Virus record (IMG/VR): IMGVR_UViG_3300044641_005765
Location: 1-20,564 of that record
Reading direction: 5' to 3' (one strand)
Length of the DNA: 20,564 bases
DNA from: a virus
Position numbers and translations under genes: made by a program. The notes below the pieces were generated by a model that saw only the letters and a program-made list of their open reading frames with translations, did not search any database and was not told the DNA's origin. The stretch's first letter is position 1; each line of letters starts with the position of its first letter. Below, one piece after another: positions 8,439 through 15,054 of this stretch.

Positions 8439-10041
8439 GTATAGTTTCCTTATTTTGTATAAACATTAATTTATCTAAAAGCGATAGGCCCAATACGTCA
8501 AATTTAACATGACCTAAACTTTCAAGATCTGACATTTCTAGTCCAGCAATTTTTTCAGATGAGTCACGCTGACTAACCATCGGGCATACATCTTTTAGTT
8601 TGTGTTTTGATATAACCACGCCAGCAGCATGTTTTCCCTGTGTTTTAAACGTTCCTTCAATCTTAATTGCTTGATCAAAATATTCAGCATAATCACCCTC
8701 AAGTTTTCCATCATTATTAATATGGCAAAAATCTCTTAATTCATTAGGATTATTGATTAACGCCCACCTAATAATAGATCTATTATCATCATCCATATCT
8801 GCTAGCTGGTCAGATATTTCTGCTTCATTGGGTATATTCTTTGTTATAGTATTCATTTCACCAAAAGAACACGCCTCGTTAATACGCAAAACTTCTTTTA
8901 TAGCACTTCTACCTTGAAGTCTACCAAATGTAATCATTTGACTAACATGATCATGACCATATTTATTCTTTATATATAACAAAACATCATCACGCCTTTT
9001 TGCTGGAACGTCCATATCAATATCTGGCAATGATATGTGGTCAGCACTATTTCGACCAGCATTATAAAATCTTGAAAATAGTAAATCAAATTCTAATGGG
9101 TCAATTTTTGTGATACCAATTAAATAAGAAATCAAACAGCCAGCAGCCGAACCTCTGCCGGGACCAGAAAGCCACCCTTGATCATTTACATATTTGATGA
9201 TATCTTGTACAATAAGAAAATATCCAAACAAATTAGCATCTTTAATCACATTGAATTCTTCATCAAAACGTTCAGCATATTTTTGCTTATCTTCTGGCTT
9301 TGATACTTTGCCAGATTGAATTAATAAATTCTTCCAACCATCCCTACAAAGTTGTTTTAAATATTCTTCTTCTGACTCTCCATTTGGGCAAGGAAATTTT
9401 GGTAAAACTGGCTTGCTTAATATATCATATTCTTCACAAGAATCTATGATATTATTTACGTATTTTAAATCATCTATAGATGAATTTTTACTAATCTCTT
9501 CAACCTTATCTTTAGACCAAACACACAGGTCATTATTAAGAAATTGATACTCTAATTCTTTAGATAGTTCGCCCTTTTGTATTTGCTTATTAATTTTAGG
9601 TAGAGTAGTTTTTAGCTCTGAACATAGTAATACTCTATGTAGTGTAGCATCATCCGAATTCACATAATAGCTTACTGGTATTAATTTTATATTATTATTA
9701 ACACTAATCAAGTTATCCTTGGCTAAAATATTATTCCATATATCATTAGATATATTTCCATCGTTATTTATGGATGACACTAGCTTAATTAAGTCGTGCC
9801 AGCCTTTATTATTTTTAGCAAATAATGTGCAATTATCAAACGAGCATCCAATAATTGGCTTTATGCCATGTTTTTTACAAGCTTTATAGAATGAAACAAC
9901 GCCAGATATTGTTTTATAGTCTGCTATACCGCAAGCAACATAACCATTTTGCTTACATTTTAAAGCTAATTCTTCTGGCTTAGAAAAGCCTTTCAGCAAG
10001 CTATAATGAGTATAATTTTTTAATGGACACCAATTCAACAT
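8431..10041 (-). CDS. dnaE (N-half): DNA polymerase III alpha, N-terminal half (PHP and palm)
   Basis: The protein has 536 residues. The PHP domain (1-about 210) opens THYSLLKGFSKPEELA and has GIADYKTISGVV, where active PHP enzymes carry His residues (HxH; DH), so its metal site looks degenerate. The palm contains GPGRGSAAG (293-301), PDIDMD with catalytic D340 and D342, GRLQGRSAIKEVLRI, KHAAGVVIS (470-478) and the third catalytic Asp, D515, in VKFDVLGL. It ends 21 residues after D515, just before the fingers domain, which is encoded separately 660 bases further on. All three catalytic aspartates are here, whereas nucleotide-binding fingers are not. GAGG precedes the ATG, immediately downstream of a terminator hairpin. 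Confidence 0.94.
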   Translation of the reverse strand: MLNWCPLKNYTHYSLLKGFSKPEELALKCKQNGYVACGIADYKTISGVVSFYKACKKHGIKPIIGCSFDNCTLFAKNNKGWHDLIKLVSSINNDGNISNDIWNNILAKDNLISVNNNIKLIPVSYYVNSDDATLHRVLLCSELKTTLPKINKQIQKGELSKELEYQFLNNDLCVWSKDKVEEISKNSSIDDLKYVNNIIDSCEEYDILSKPVLPKFPCPNGESEEEYLKQLCRDGWKNLLIQSGKVSKPEDKQKYAERFDEEFNVIKDANLFGYFLIVQDIIKYVNDQGWLSGPGRGSAAGCLISYLIGITKIDPLEFDLLFSRFYNAGRNSADHISLPDIDMDVPAKRRDDVLLYIKNKYGHDHVSQMITFGRLQGRSAIKEVLRINEACSFGEMNTITKNIPNEAEISDQLADMDDDNRSIIRWALINNPNELRDFCHINNDGKLEGDYAEYFDQAIKIEGTFKTQGKHAAGVVISKHKLKDVCPMVSQRDSSEKIAGLEMSDLESLGHVKFDVLGLSLLDKLMFIQNKETIHG

Positions 10042-10050
10042 ATAACCTCA

Positions 10051-10081
10051 AATTAAAAATGGGGGAGTAAAATCCTCCCCC
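10051..10081 (-). terminator. Rho-independent terminator after the Ig-like gene
   Basis: On the minus strand GGGGGAG and CTCCCCC form a perfect 7-bp G+C stem (10075-10081 paired with 10061-10067) with a 7-base loop, followed at once by ATTTTTAATT. This is the strongest hairpin noticed in the window and has the T-tract only on the minus side, so it acts on the same direction as the genes. It lies 20 bases after the Ig-like gene stop and ends 9 bases before the dnaE N-half start. Confidence 0.88.
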
Positions 10082-10101
10082 CAAACAAAAAACAAAAATA
10101 A

Positions 10102-10392
10102 TTATTCTTCACGAACTAATTGAATATTTAATCCCGGCACAGATGGGGCAATTGTATCATTGGCTACGAATTCAATAACCGCTGGTTCGCTAACATTTCC
10201 AGCATCATCAACATCAACTAATGATACAGTAACATTGTCACCTTGAGCAAATGTTCTTTCTCCCAATACCGTGACAGTATTTGAGTAACTATCTGTAGCA
10301 ACTACATTACCATTTACTGTTACAGTTAATCTACGCTCTACAACATCAAGGTCTGTTGGGGCCGAACATGTTAATTCATACACTAAACCCAT
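10102..10392 (-). CDS. Small Ig-like/fibronectin-type protein, probable virion surface protein
   Basis: From the ATG at 10392 the protein has 96 residues and starts MGLVYELTCSAPTDLDVV. AAAGGAG six bases upstream is an excellent ribosome binding site, which fixes this start. The sequence is beta-rich with alternating Val/Thr (RRLTVTVNGN, NVTVSLVDVDDAGNVSEPA), a pattern common in Ig-like or fibronectin-like domains that decorate phage capsids and tails. No catalytic motif is present. The frame stays open upstream to a GTG at 10542, adding a 50-residue hydrophobic leader; see the separate entry. A strong terminator follows, consistent with a highly expressed late gene. Function is inferred from composition and context only. 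Confidence 0.7.
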   Translation of the reverse strand: MGLVYELTCSAPTDLDVVERRLTVTVNGNVVATDSYSNTVTVLGERTFAQGDNVTVSLVDVDDAGNVSEPAVIEFVANDTIAPSVPGLNIQLVREE

Positions 10393-10554
10393 GTTAATCT
10401 CCTTTGTAATAAATTTATATCTTATATACCGTGGACGTAATTCTAATCTATATCTTTTTTTTGCTAAGAAAAAAGAGTAAACAACAATACAATTTTGTAA
10501 TATGACCAAAAATAGAACAAAAAATAAAAAGAAACTTTTCACAATATTACCTCG
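10393..10554 (-). promoter_or_regulatory. Largest intergenic gap; candidate promoter and ribosome binding site for Ig-like gene
   Basis: The gap before the Ig-like gene holds AAAGGAG (10399-10405) and, just upstream, TATAAATT (10412-10419), one base off the T4-type late promoter core TATAAATA. An alternative sigma70-like reading is TTACGT with 17 bases to TAAATT. The gap is also open in the Ig-like frame from GTG 10542, encoding a hydrophobic 50-residue leader (KSFFLFFVLFLVILQNCIVV) with GAGG before it. I favour a non-coding promoter region, but an anchored longer form is possible. In so AT-rich a sequence the promoter match alone is weak. Confidence 0.35.
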
Positions 10555-10572
10555 CTATAGTTTATTATAGCG
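10553..10572 (-). other. Hairpin spanning the stop of the DUF6356-like gene
   Basis: CGCTATA and TATAGCG form a perfect 7-bp stem with a 6-base loop (GTTTAT on the plus strand). On the minus strand it covers the last codons and the TAG stop of the small membrane-protein gene, and its last bases run into GAGG. No T-tract follows directly, so it is not a classical terminator. It could stabilise a 3' end or modulate the next start. Confidence 0.5.
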
Positions 10573-10800
10573 TATCAGTCTTGTTGGTGCATTGTATTTT
10601 TTTGCTTTCTTATCAAATGATATATTAAGTTTTCTTACCAACGAAGATCCGGCTTTCTCAAAAAAACAAGGTAAAAACCCATGAATAATTAATAAGAATC
10701 CAGCTTCTAGACATAAAAATCCATGACTTACTGCAAACTTCCAATGTTCGCAGTATGTCATATTATTTTCTATTAAATGTTTTTTACCTAAAACGTTCAT
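10555..10800 (-). CDS. DUF6356-like small membrane protein
   Basis: The protein has 81 residues. The order HLIENNMTYCEHWKFAVSHG, then a hydrophobic helix GFLCLEAGFLLIIHGFLPCFF (about 29-49), then KAGSSLVRKL matches the small proteobacterial family DUF6356 as I recall it (Y..H..FA..fg..ll.aG..al.Hal.P..F...aS..v..L). The one clear membrane segment and positive tail predict an inner-membrane protein. Function of the family is unknown. The start at 10800 overlaps the PAP2 gene by 17 bases and lacks a clear ribosome binding site, so translation probably depends on the PAP2 gene. An internal ATG at 10761 is an alternative, but would remove the conserved HLxE part. Confidence 0.65.
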   Translation of the reverse strand: MNVLGKKHLIENNMTYCEHWKFAVSHGFLCLEAGFLLIIHGFLPCFFEKAGSSLVRKLNISFDKKAKKYNAPTRLIRYNKL

Positions 10801-11416
10801 ATAAAATAGACGCTAATGAAATTCCAGCAGAAGTATCAGACCTATAATGAACCCCTTGATATTCTCTACAATCACTTATTATATCAACCATTTTACTTAA
10901 TTCTGACGATAGGCGAGGATAATACTCTTTACAAAAAAGAAAACATAACATGCCATAAAAAGAATGTCCAGACGGATACGCTGGAGTATGTATAGTTTTT
11001 GTCTCTATTACATTAATTTTTTTATTATACACTTTAGCCAATTGATAAGGTCTAGGTCTATTAAATTGATTTTTAACATTTAACATTACTGGCTTAACTG
11101 TTTCATAAAATTCATTAAATTCTTTTTCTGGAAATACTAAATTTCTAGGTTTTAATATTTCATAGAAAAGCTTTTTTGGCTCTTTATCAATTTGTAAAAT
11201 AAGTTTTTTTTGCTCATCATTAATTATAGAAGTTATTCTTGTTACATAATTTAACTCTGATATTGTTTGCAGGCTATCATTACATGGTGGTGGGTTTAAT
11301 AAGTTTTTCCAATCAAAAGTTAATTTAGTAAATTCTGGAGTACTACTATATTTAATTGAATTAATATTATTAATATTACATTGTATATCTAATTCTTCTA
11401 ATTTTGATATTACCAT
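10784..11416 (-). CDS. PAP2-family acid phosphatase
   Basis: The protein has 210 residues and all three phosphatase motifs of the PAP2/haloperoxidase superfamily: K115-x6-R122-P123 (KNQFNRPRP), PSGH (148-151, in YPSGHS) and R184-x5-H190-x3-D194 (REYQGVHYRSD). His190 is the expected phospho-acceptor and His151 the general acid. It lacks the multiple membrane spans of PgpB/UppP types and has no signal peptide, so it resembles the soluble class A-like phosphatases but would stay in the cytoplasm. Substrates could be lipid-linked or soluble phosphates. It sits between a probable virion protein and a small membrane protein that overlaps it. A PAP2 enzyme is not part of the usual phage replication set. 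Confidence 0.85.
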   Translation of the reverse strand: MVISKLEELDIQCNINNINSIKYSSTPEFTKLTFDWKNLLNPPPCNDSLQTISELNYVTRITSIINDEQKKLILQIDKEPKKLFYEILKPRNLVFPEKEFNEFYETVKPVMLNVKNQFNRPRPYQLAKVYNKKINVIETKTIHTPAYPSGHSFYGMLCFLFCKEYYPRLSSELSKMVDIISDCREYQGVHYRSDTSAGISLASILYERFR

Positions 11417-12411
11417 GATTTACAAGCCCAATATCTAGCTTTCCATTTTGGGCCGGGATTATCACAGTTATGCCTAGCCCTAAAGCTTTTTCTACGTTCT
11501 GGTATATTTTTCTTTATTGTCATATTCGGATCACCAAATCTGACTATAACAACATTTCCACTTTCATTTTTTGTATAAACAGCAAACTTTTTTGGACCAT
11601 TAGAAGTTCTAAATGGTTTATTTAAAGTTACTTTTCTACCTTGATACTCAGCGGCTTTACCAACATATACTAGCTTGTTGCCATTCTTTTCATAGATTCC
11701 CTGCCTGTTATATGTATATATTTCTCCACTTTCTGGATCTTTATATTCATATTTCTTACCTTCTGTTTCTTCCATTTTCATTTCTGAAGGTTCTTCTTCT
11801 GTATATTCATCTTCATATTTTCCCGGCTCGTAATATTTAACAAAGTCATAAACATTTTGCACATATATTTCTGCCTTTGATATCATATCCTTTGTCCAAT
11901 CTTGAAACTCTACTGGAATAGACATAACTTTTAGTTTTGTAACTATTTCCATAAGTTGGTCATGCATTTTTTGTATCTGTTCTAATGCCATCTCATCACC
12001 GCTGTCAGATTGTGCCTTTTTCCAAGATTCTTTATTTGGCCTATCTGGATCTCCCGGTTTGGCTGGCTTATAGTTTTTACCCATTCTTTCTTTCTTTTTT
12101 CTAATGTTTTCCCAAAGGCCGGGTTTTTCTGCTGCAATATCCCACTCCTGTGTTTCCTCTCCAAAATCTTCGTATTCACCTTCTGCTGGAATATAAAAAT
12201 TCTCTTCTGTTAATTCTTCTACATATCCAGCTTCAGCTTGTAATGAATAATCTGCCGCTTCCACACAGTCACAGTCTGCCGTTGCTTGCTGTATACAAAT
12301 AGCAACTCTTTGTTGCTGATCTGGATAATCCTTTTTCATGATCTCATTACTCATACAGCGTGACACGAACGAGTCTTTTTCTTCGTCTTTTCTTCTATTT
12401 GGAATTGGCAT
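11410..12411 (-). CDS. Mosaic phage protein, probable virion/prohead-associated
   Basis: The protein has 333 residues built from separate conserved blocks joined by acidic, low-complexity linkers. Block 1 (1-43) is IPNRRKDEEKDSFVSRCMSN and following, with DYPDQQQRVAICI. Block 2 (97-133) is GLWENIRKKKERMGKNYKP and a Pro/Lys-rich stretch. Block 3 (274-333) is FAVYTKN...VRFGDPNMTIKKN, then FRARHNCDNPGPKWKARYWA and a terminal KSW. I recall similar blocks, singly or together, in proteins of uncultured and T4-like marine phages, often near head genes; that is memory, not a search. Conserved Cys and Trp in block 3 suggest a compact fold. The start follows a good ribosome binding site (GGAGA). No enzyme motif is visible. 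Four of the twelve CCSGG Pro-Gly sites lie here. Confidence 0.7.
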   Translation of the reverse strand: MPIPNRRKDEEKDSFVSRCMSNEIMKKDYPDQQQRVAICIQQATADCDCVEAADYSLQAEAGYVEELTEENFYIPAEGEYEDFGEETQEWDIAAEKPGLWENIRKKKERMGKNYKPAKPGDPDRPNKESWKKAQSDSGDEMALEQIQKMHDQLMEIVTKLKVMSIPVEFQDWTKDMISKAEIYVQNVYDFVKYYEPGKYEDEYTEEEPSEMKMEETEGKKYEYKDPESGEIYTYNRQGIYEKNGNKLVYVGKAAEYQGRKVTLNKPFRTSNGPKKFAVYTKNESGNVVIVRFGDPNMTIKKNIPERRKSFRARHNCDNPGPKWKARYWACKSW

Positions 12412-12421
12412 AATTAATCTC

Positions 12422-13282
12422 CTAATTTAGTATTAAATTCTTAGCGTTATTAAATATTATATCTATACTTCCTTGTGGTATTTTGTTTTTAAAATATTCA
12501 TATATATCTATAATCATTTGGTGGTTTGGATCTTTTGTAATTTCTAGCCAGCCAATGAAATAATTCCAAATTCTATCTTCTAATATTAATGGATATTTTA
12601 CCCCGCTTGGTCTTCCAAATCTATGGTTCCATTTAAGAGAAGGCAAACAAATATTTCTACCGCCATTTTTTCTAAACTTTTCTGCTATATAACCTTCTTC
12701 TCCACCAAAACCCCTAAATGATGGATTAATTCCCATCCAAGCAGATTTTTCAAAAGCACATAAGCCCATTCCTTGCATTGGTATATCAAATGGTTCGCCA
12801 TCGCCAGATTCATATAGTTCACTATTAGTAGCCCATACACCATACATATCTCCGCTCCACCTTGGATCAAAATGTGTAGATACGTTATTTAAATCATCAT
12901 ATAATAATGGTCCTTGAACTAGATTTTTACAGTCGGGATTATTGTTAAAATAAGTAATTAAATTAGCAATACCATCTCTTTGTATTAAAACATGGCAATC
13001 TATAATTAATACGTATTTTCCATCAGAATAATCAACTATTTTATATTTATTGAATGAGCTTGGTTTTTCACCATATTCTATATACTTCATATTACTTTGA
13101 CCACTTACAAACATTTTGCATTCTTGTCCGTAAATGCTAGTTGGATTATTATCTAATACAATAAATTCAACATAGTCAGTATTACATAGCTGGTGATACA
13201 TTCTCAAGGCTTGTATAGAGAAAAATACCCCATCATAATCATCATAGGTAGACATACCTATTGTTAACAATTTTTTATGCAT
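12422..13282 (-). CDS. GT-A glycosyltransferase (GT2/GT27-like)
   Basis: The protein has 286 residues. It opens LLTIGMSTYDDYDGVFFSIQ, a GT2-type first strand, and has VEFIVLDNN (38-46) and YVLIIDCHVLI (90-100), where D95-C-H97 stands in for the DxD metal motif. The second half, GMGLCAFEKSAWMGIN then FGGEEGYIAEKF with NGGRNICLP and KWNHRFGRP, follows the pattern of polypeptide GalNAc-transferases (GT27): a DxH metal motif, 'GM.FAI', 'WGGEN.E...R.W..GG' and a C-terminal H. It lacks their lectin domain and membrane anchor. A cytoplasmic sugar transferase is well supported; donor and acceptor are not known. It stands apart from the glycosyltransferase cluster at the other end of the window. Confidence 0.88.
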   Translation of the reverse strand: MHKKLLTIGMSTYDDYDGVFFSIQALRMYHQLCNTDYVEFIVLDNNPTSIYGQECKMFVSGQSNMKYIEYGEKPSSFNKYKIVDYSDGKYVLIIDCHVLIQRDGIANLITYFNNNPDCKNLVQGPLLYDDLNNVSTHFDPRWSGDMYGVWATNSELYESGDGEPFDIPMQGMGLCAFEKSAWMGINPSFRGFGGEEGYIAEKFRKNGGRNICLPSLKWNHRFGRPSGVKYPLILEDRIWNYFIGWLEITKDPNHQMIIDIYEYFKNKIPQGSIDIIFNNAKNLILN

Positions 13283-13294
13283 ATTTTATCCGTA

Positions 13295-14314
13295 TTAACC
13301 GGGACTAGCGTAAAATCCTATCTGGAAACCTTCTTTTGTACACTCTTTAATGGTGTGGTCCATACCATTGTTTTTGAGGTTATTCTCTATATATATACAC
13401 ATGTTTTGATCTGTTCCCGGCCACTTAGTCTTACAATAATGACATAATTTGGCACATTTCCAGTTATCTCTATTTTGAGATATAGGCTGTGGCTTGGCAT
13501 TATTTTTAATATCTTCAAACTTGTTTTTAAGCATTTTTAGGAACTTTTTTTCATCATCTTTATCAAAACACATAGAAAATGGGCCACCGTCTTTGATAAA
13601 AAAGATAGACATAATTGACTGCTTGTACTGGGGGAATAGCTTAGATATTGCATAATTATATAGCAATAACTGCGGATCAGAACATAGTTTTTCATATGTT
13701 TTTTCTTCGCCAGTAGCCCAATCTAATCTTCTGCCGGTTTTCCAATCTATAACTTCTATTATTCCATCAGATGACTCTGTTACCAAGTCAATAGTACCCT
13801 TGATTGCTAGTTGTCCCTTAATCTTTTGACCATTTACTTCGTATTCAAAAAAAGCCCAATCTTCCTCTATTGGTATGTCAAAATGTGGTTCGGCTTCTAC
13901 TATTTTCCTATATCTTGGATCAAATTGACCATCGTTGTAATTTAGGGTATCCGAAATTAACTTATGACAATTATCATTATCTCCCTTGGTGAAACTGTGT
14001 TTTGAGTCTACTGTATAAAATTTAAAACTTAGTTTTAATATGTCATCCACAGTATCTTTACTAAAGAGTTCTGATTTTTTAATATTTATTTTACCCAAAG
14101 CGTCATCTTCTATGGATAAAGTATTCTTTTTAGGATTATCTTGAGTGTACTTTTTAAGTTTAGCTAAAATTTCTAGAACTTTATGAACAATTGTGCCAAG
14201 TTCTGCCTTTTTCCCGCTATCTGGTTGATGCCCCAAAACATAAGTTATAAAATATTGCATCTGGCAATAAGCATAATTATTATAACTAGAAGATCTTATA
14301 TAAGTTATTAGCAT
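13295..14314 (-). CDS. RecB/Cas4-like PD-(D/E)XK nuclease with cysteine cluster
   Basis: The protein has 339 residues from the ATG at 14314 (TAATG junction with the kinase gene); a TTG four codons earlier lies inside the ribosome binding site TTGGAG and is rejected. Nuclease motifs are H44 (GTIVHKVLE), D176 (GTIDLV), the ExDxK-like EVIDWKTGR (E187, D190, K192) and QLLLYNYA (215-222). Cysteines C17, C291, C294 and C306 are arranged as in Cas4/AddB enzymes, where an early Cys and three late ones hold a 4Fe-4S cluster; C287 is extra. Such nucleases resect DNA ends for recombination. No helicase domain is present. Its place after recA, helicase, primase and kinase genes supports a recombination or replication role. 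Confidence 0.88.
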   Translation of the reverse strand: MLITYIRSSSYNNYAYCQMQYFITYVLGHQPDSGKKAELGTIVHKVLEILAKLKKYTQDNPKKNTLSIEDDALGKINIKKSELFSKDTVDDILKLSFKFYTVDSKHSFTKGDNDNCHKLISDTLNYNDGQFDPRYRKIVEAEPHFDIPIEEDWAFFEYEVNGQKIKGQLAIKGTIDLVTESSDGIIEVIDWKTGRRLDWATGEEKTYEKLCSDPQLLLYNYAISKLFPQYKQSIMSIFFIKDGGPFSMCFDKDDEKKFLKMLKNKFEDIKNNAKPQPISQNRDNWKCAKLCHYCKTKWPGTDQNMCIYIENNLKNNGMDHTIKECTKEGFQIGFYASPG

Positions 14315-15054
14315 TATATGCTCCAAATTGTGTTATTTGATTTCAACTTTTCACATAGCTCTTCAATAGTTAAGTTAGAATTATCTATAACAATATCAAA
14401 ATTTGACCAATCAAAATAGTCTTTATCTAATGCAACCTCTGCTTCTGCGTCACTATCAAAAACATTTCTGGTTAATCTAATTACTATTCCGCCAGCCTTA
14501 TGAATAGCTTCAACCTCATTGGGAAATCTAACATCTGGTAGGATCGCTAAGGACGGTTCCTCTAAAATAATCTTTTTGATTGAATATAAAGCCCAAGCAT
14601 CATCTTTAATTTTTCTAATTATCTTAGTTCCAAAGTGTTCTAGAAATTCTCTAACAGTAGGGTTTCCACTCTTTTTAGTTCCGCTTGGTATATTTTTCCA
14701 CTCTAAAGATGTTGGTTTATTTTTATCGTCATTAGACCCATATACATCATGTTGGCTTATACCAAATAGATTAATAGCCATTTCTTTAAGTGGATCTGCA
14801 AAATGATACACTTTAATATAAGGCCATAATTCTTTGCTGGCATATTCTATAAATACTTTATCTTTTCTAGTAACATCTAGTTCACCATATCCGCTATCGC
14901 CGTTAGAGTCTACCGTCTGAACTATAAGTTTACCATTCTCATCTATATAAAAATCACTAACCATATTCATGTTTTTTAAAACATAGCCATTAATATAGTT
15001 AGCTACTGTATTTTTACCAGACTGTTTTTTGCCAGCTATTCCAATAATTTTCAT
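14314..15054 (-). CDS. Deoxynucleoside monophosphate kinase (T4 gp1-like)
   Basis: The protein has 246 residues and phosphorylates dNMPs to dNDPs for DNA synthesis. It starts MKIIGIAGKKQSGKNTVANY with a Walker A loop (GKKQSGKNT, 8-16). Phage dNMP kinase landmarks follow: VYHFADPLKEMA (82-93), PTVREFLEHFGTKIIR (132-147), LAILPDVRFPNEVEAI (169-184) and VIRLTRN. It resembles T4 gene 1 protein and carries an insertion of about 45 residues after the first helix (about 26-75). The ATG overlaps the primase stop (ATGA), with GGGGATGG upstream. It is in the replication operon between primase and nuclease, so its product is made together with the fork proteins. Confidence 0.9.
   Translation of the reverse strand: MKIIGIAGKKQSGKNTVANYINGYVLKNMNMVSDFYIDENGKLIVQTVDSNGDSGYGELDVTRKDKVFIEYASKELWPYIKVYHFADPLKEMAINLFGISQHDVYGSNDDKNKPTSLEWKNIPSGTKKSGNPTVREFLEHFGTKIIRKIKDDAWALYSIKKIILEEPSLAILPDVRFPNEVEAIHKAGGIVIRLTRNVFDSDAEAEVALDKDYFDWSNFDIVIDNSNLTIEELCEKLKSNNTIWSI

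Noticed and set aside
6191-10041. A split intein rejoining the DnaE halves
   Set aside because: The N-half ends without intein motifs and the C-half begins directly with polymerase sequence; the known intein site FNKSHS is uninterrupted.
6191-10041. The polymerase split as a sequencing frameshift
   Set aside because: A full 226-residue exonuclease with intact catalytic residues separates the halves, which an indel cannot produce.
10441-10475. A/T-only inverted repeat as a terminator
   Set aside because: The stem is almost all A-T and has no T-tract in the right place.
11982-12179. Minus-strand open frames nested in other frames of real genes (also 12685-12870 and 19683-19892)
   Set aside because: They lie inside genes with clear homology and no ribosome binding site or family resemblance was seen.
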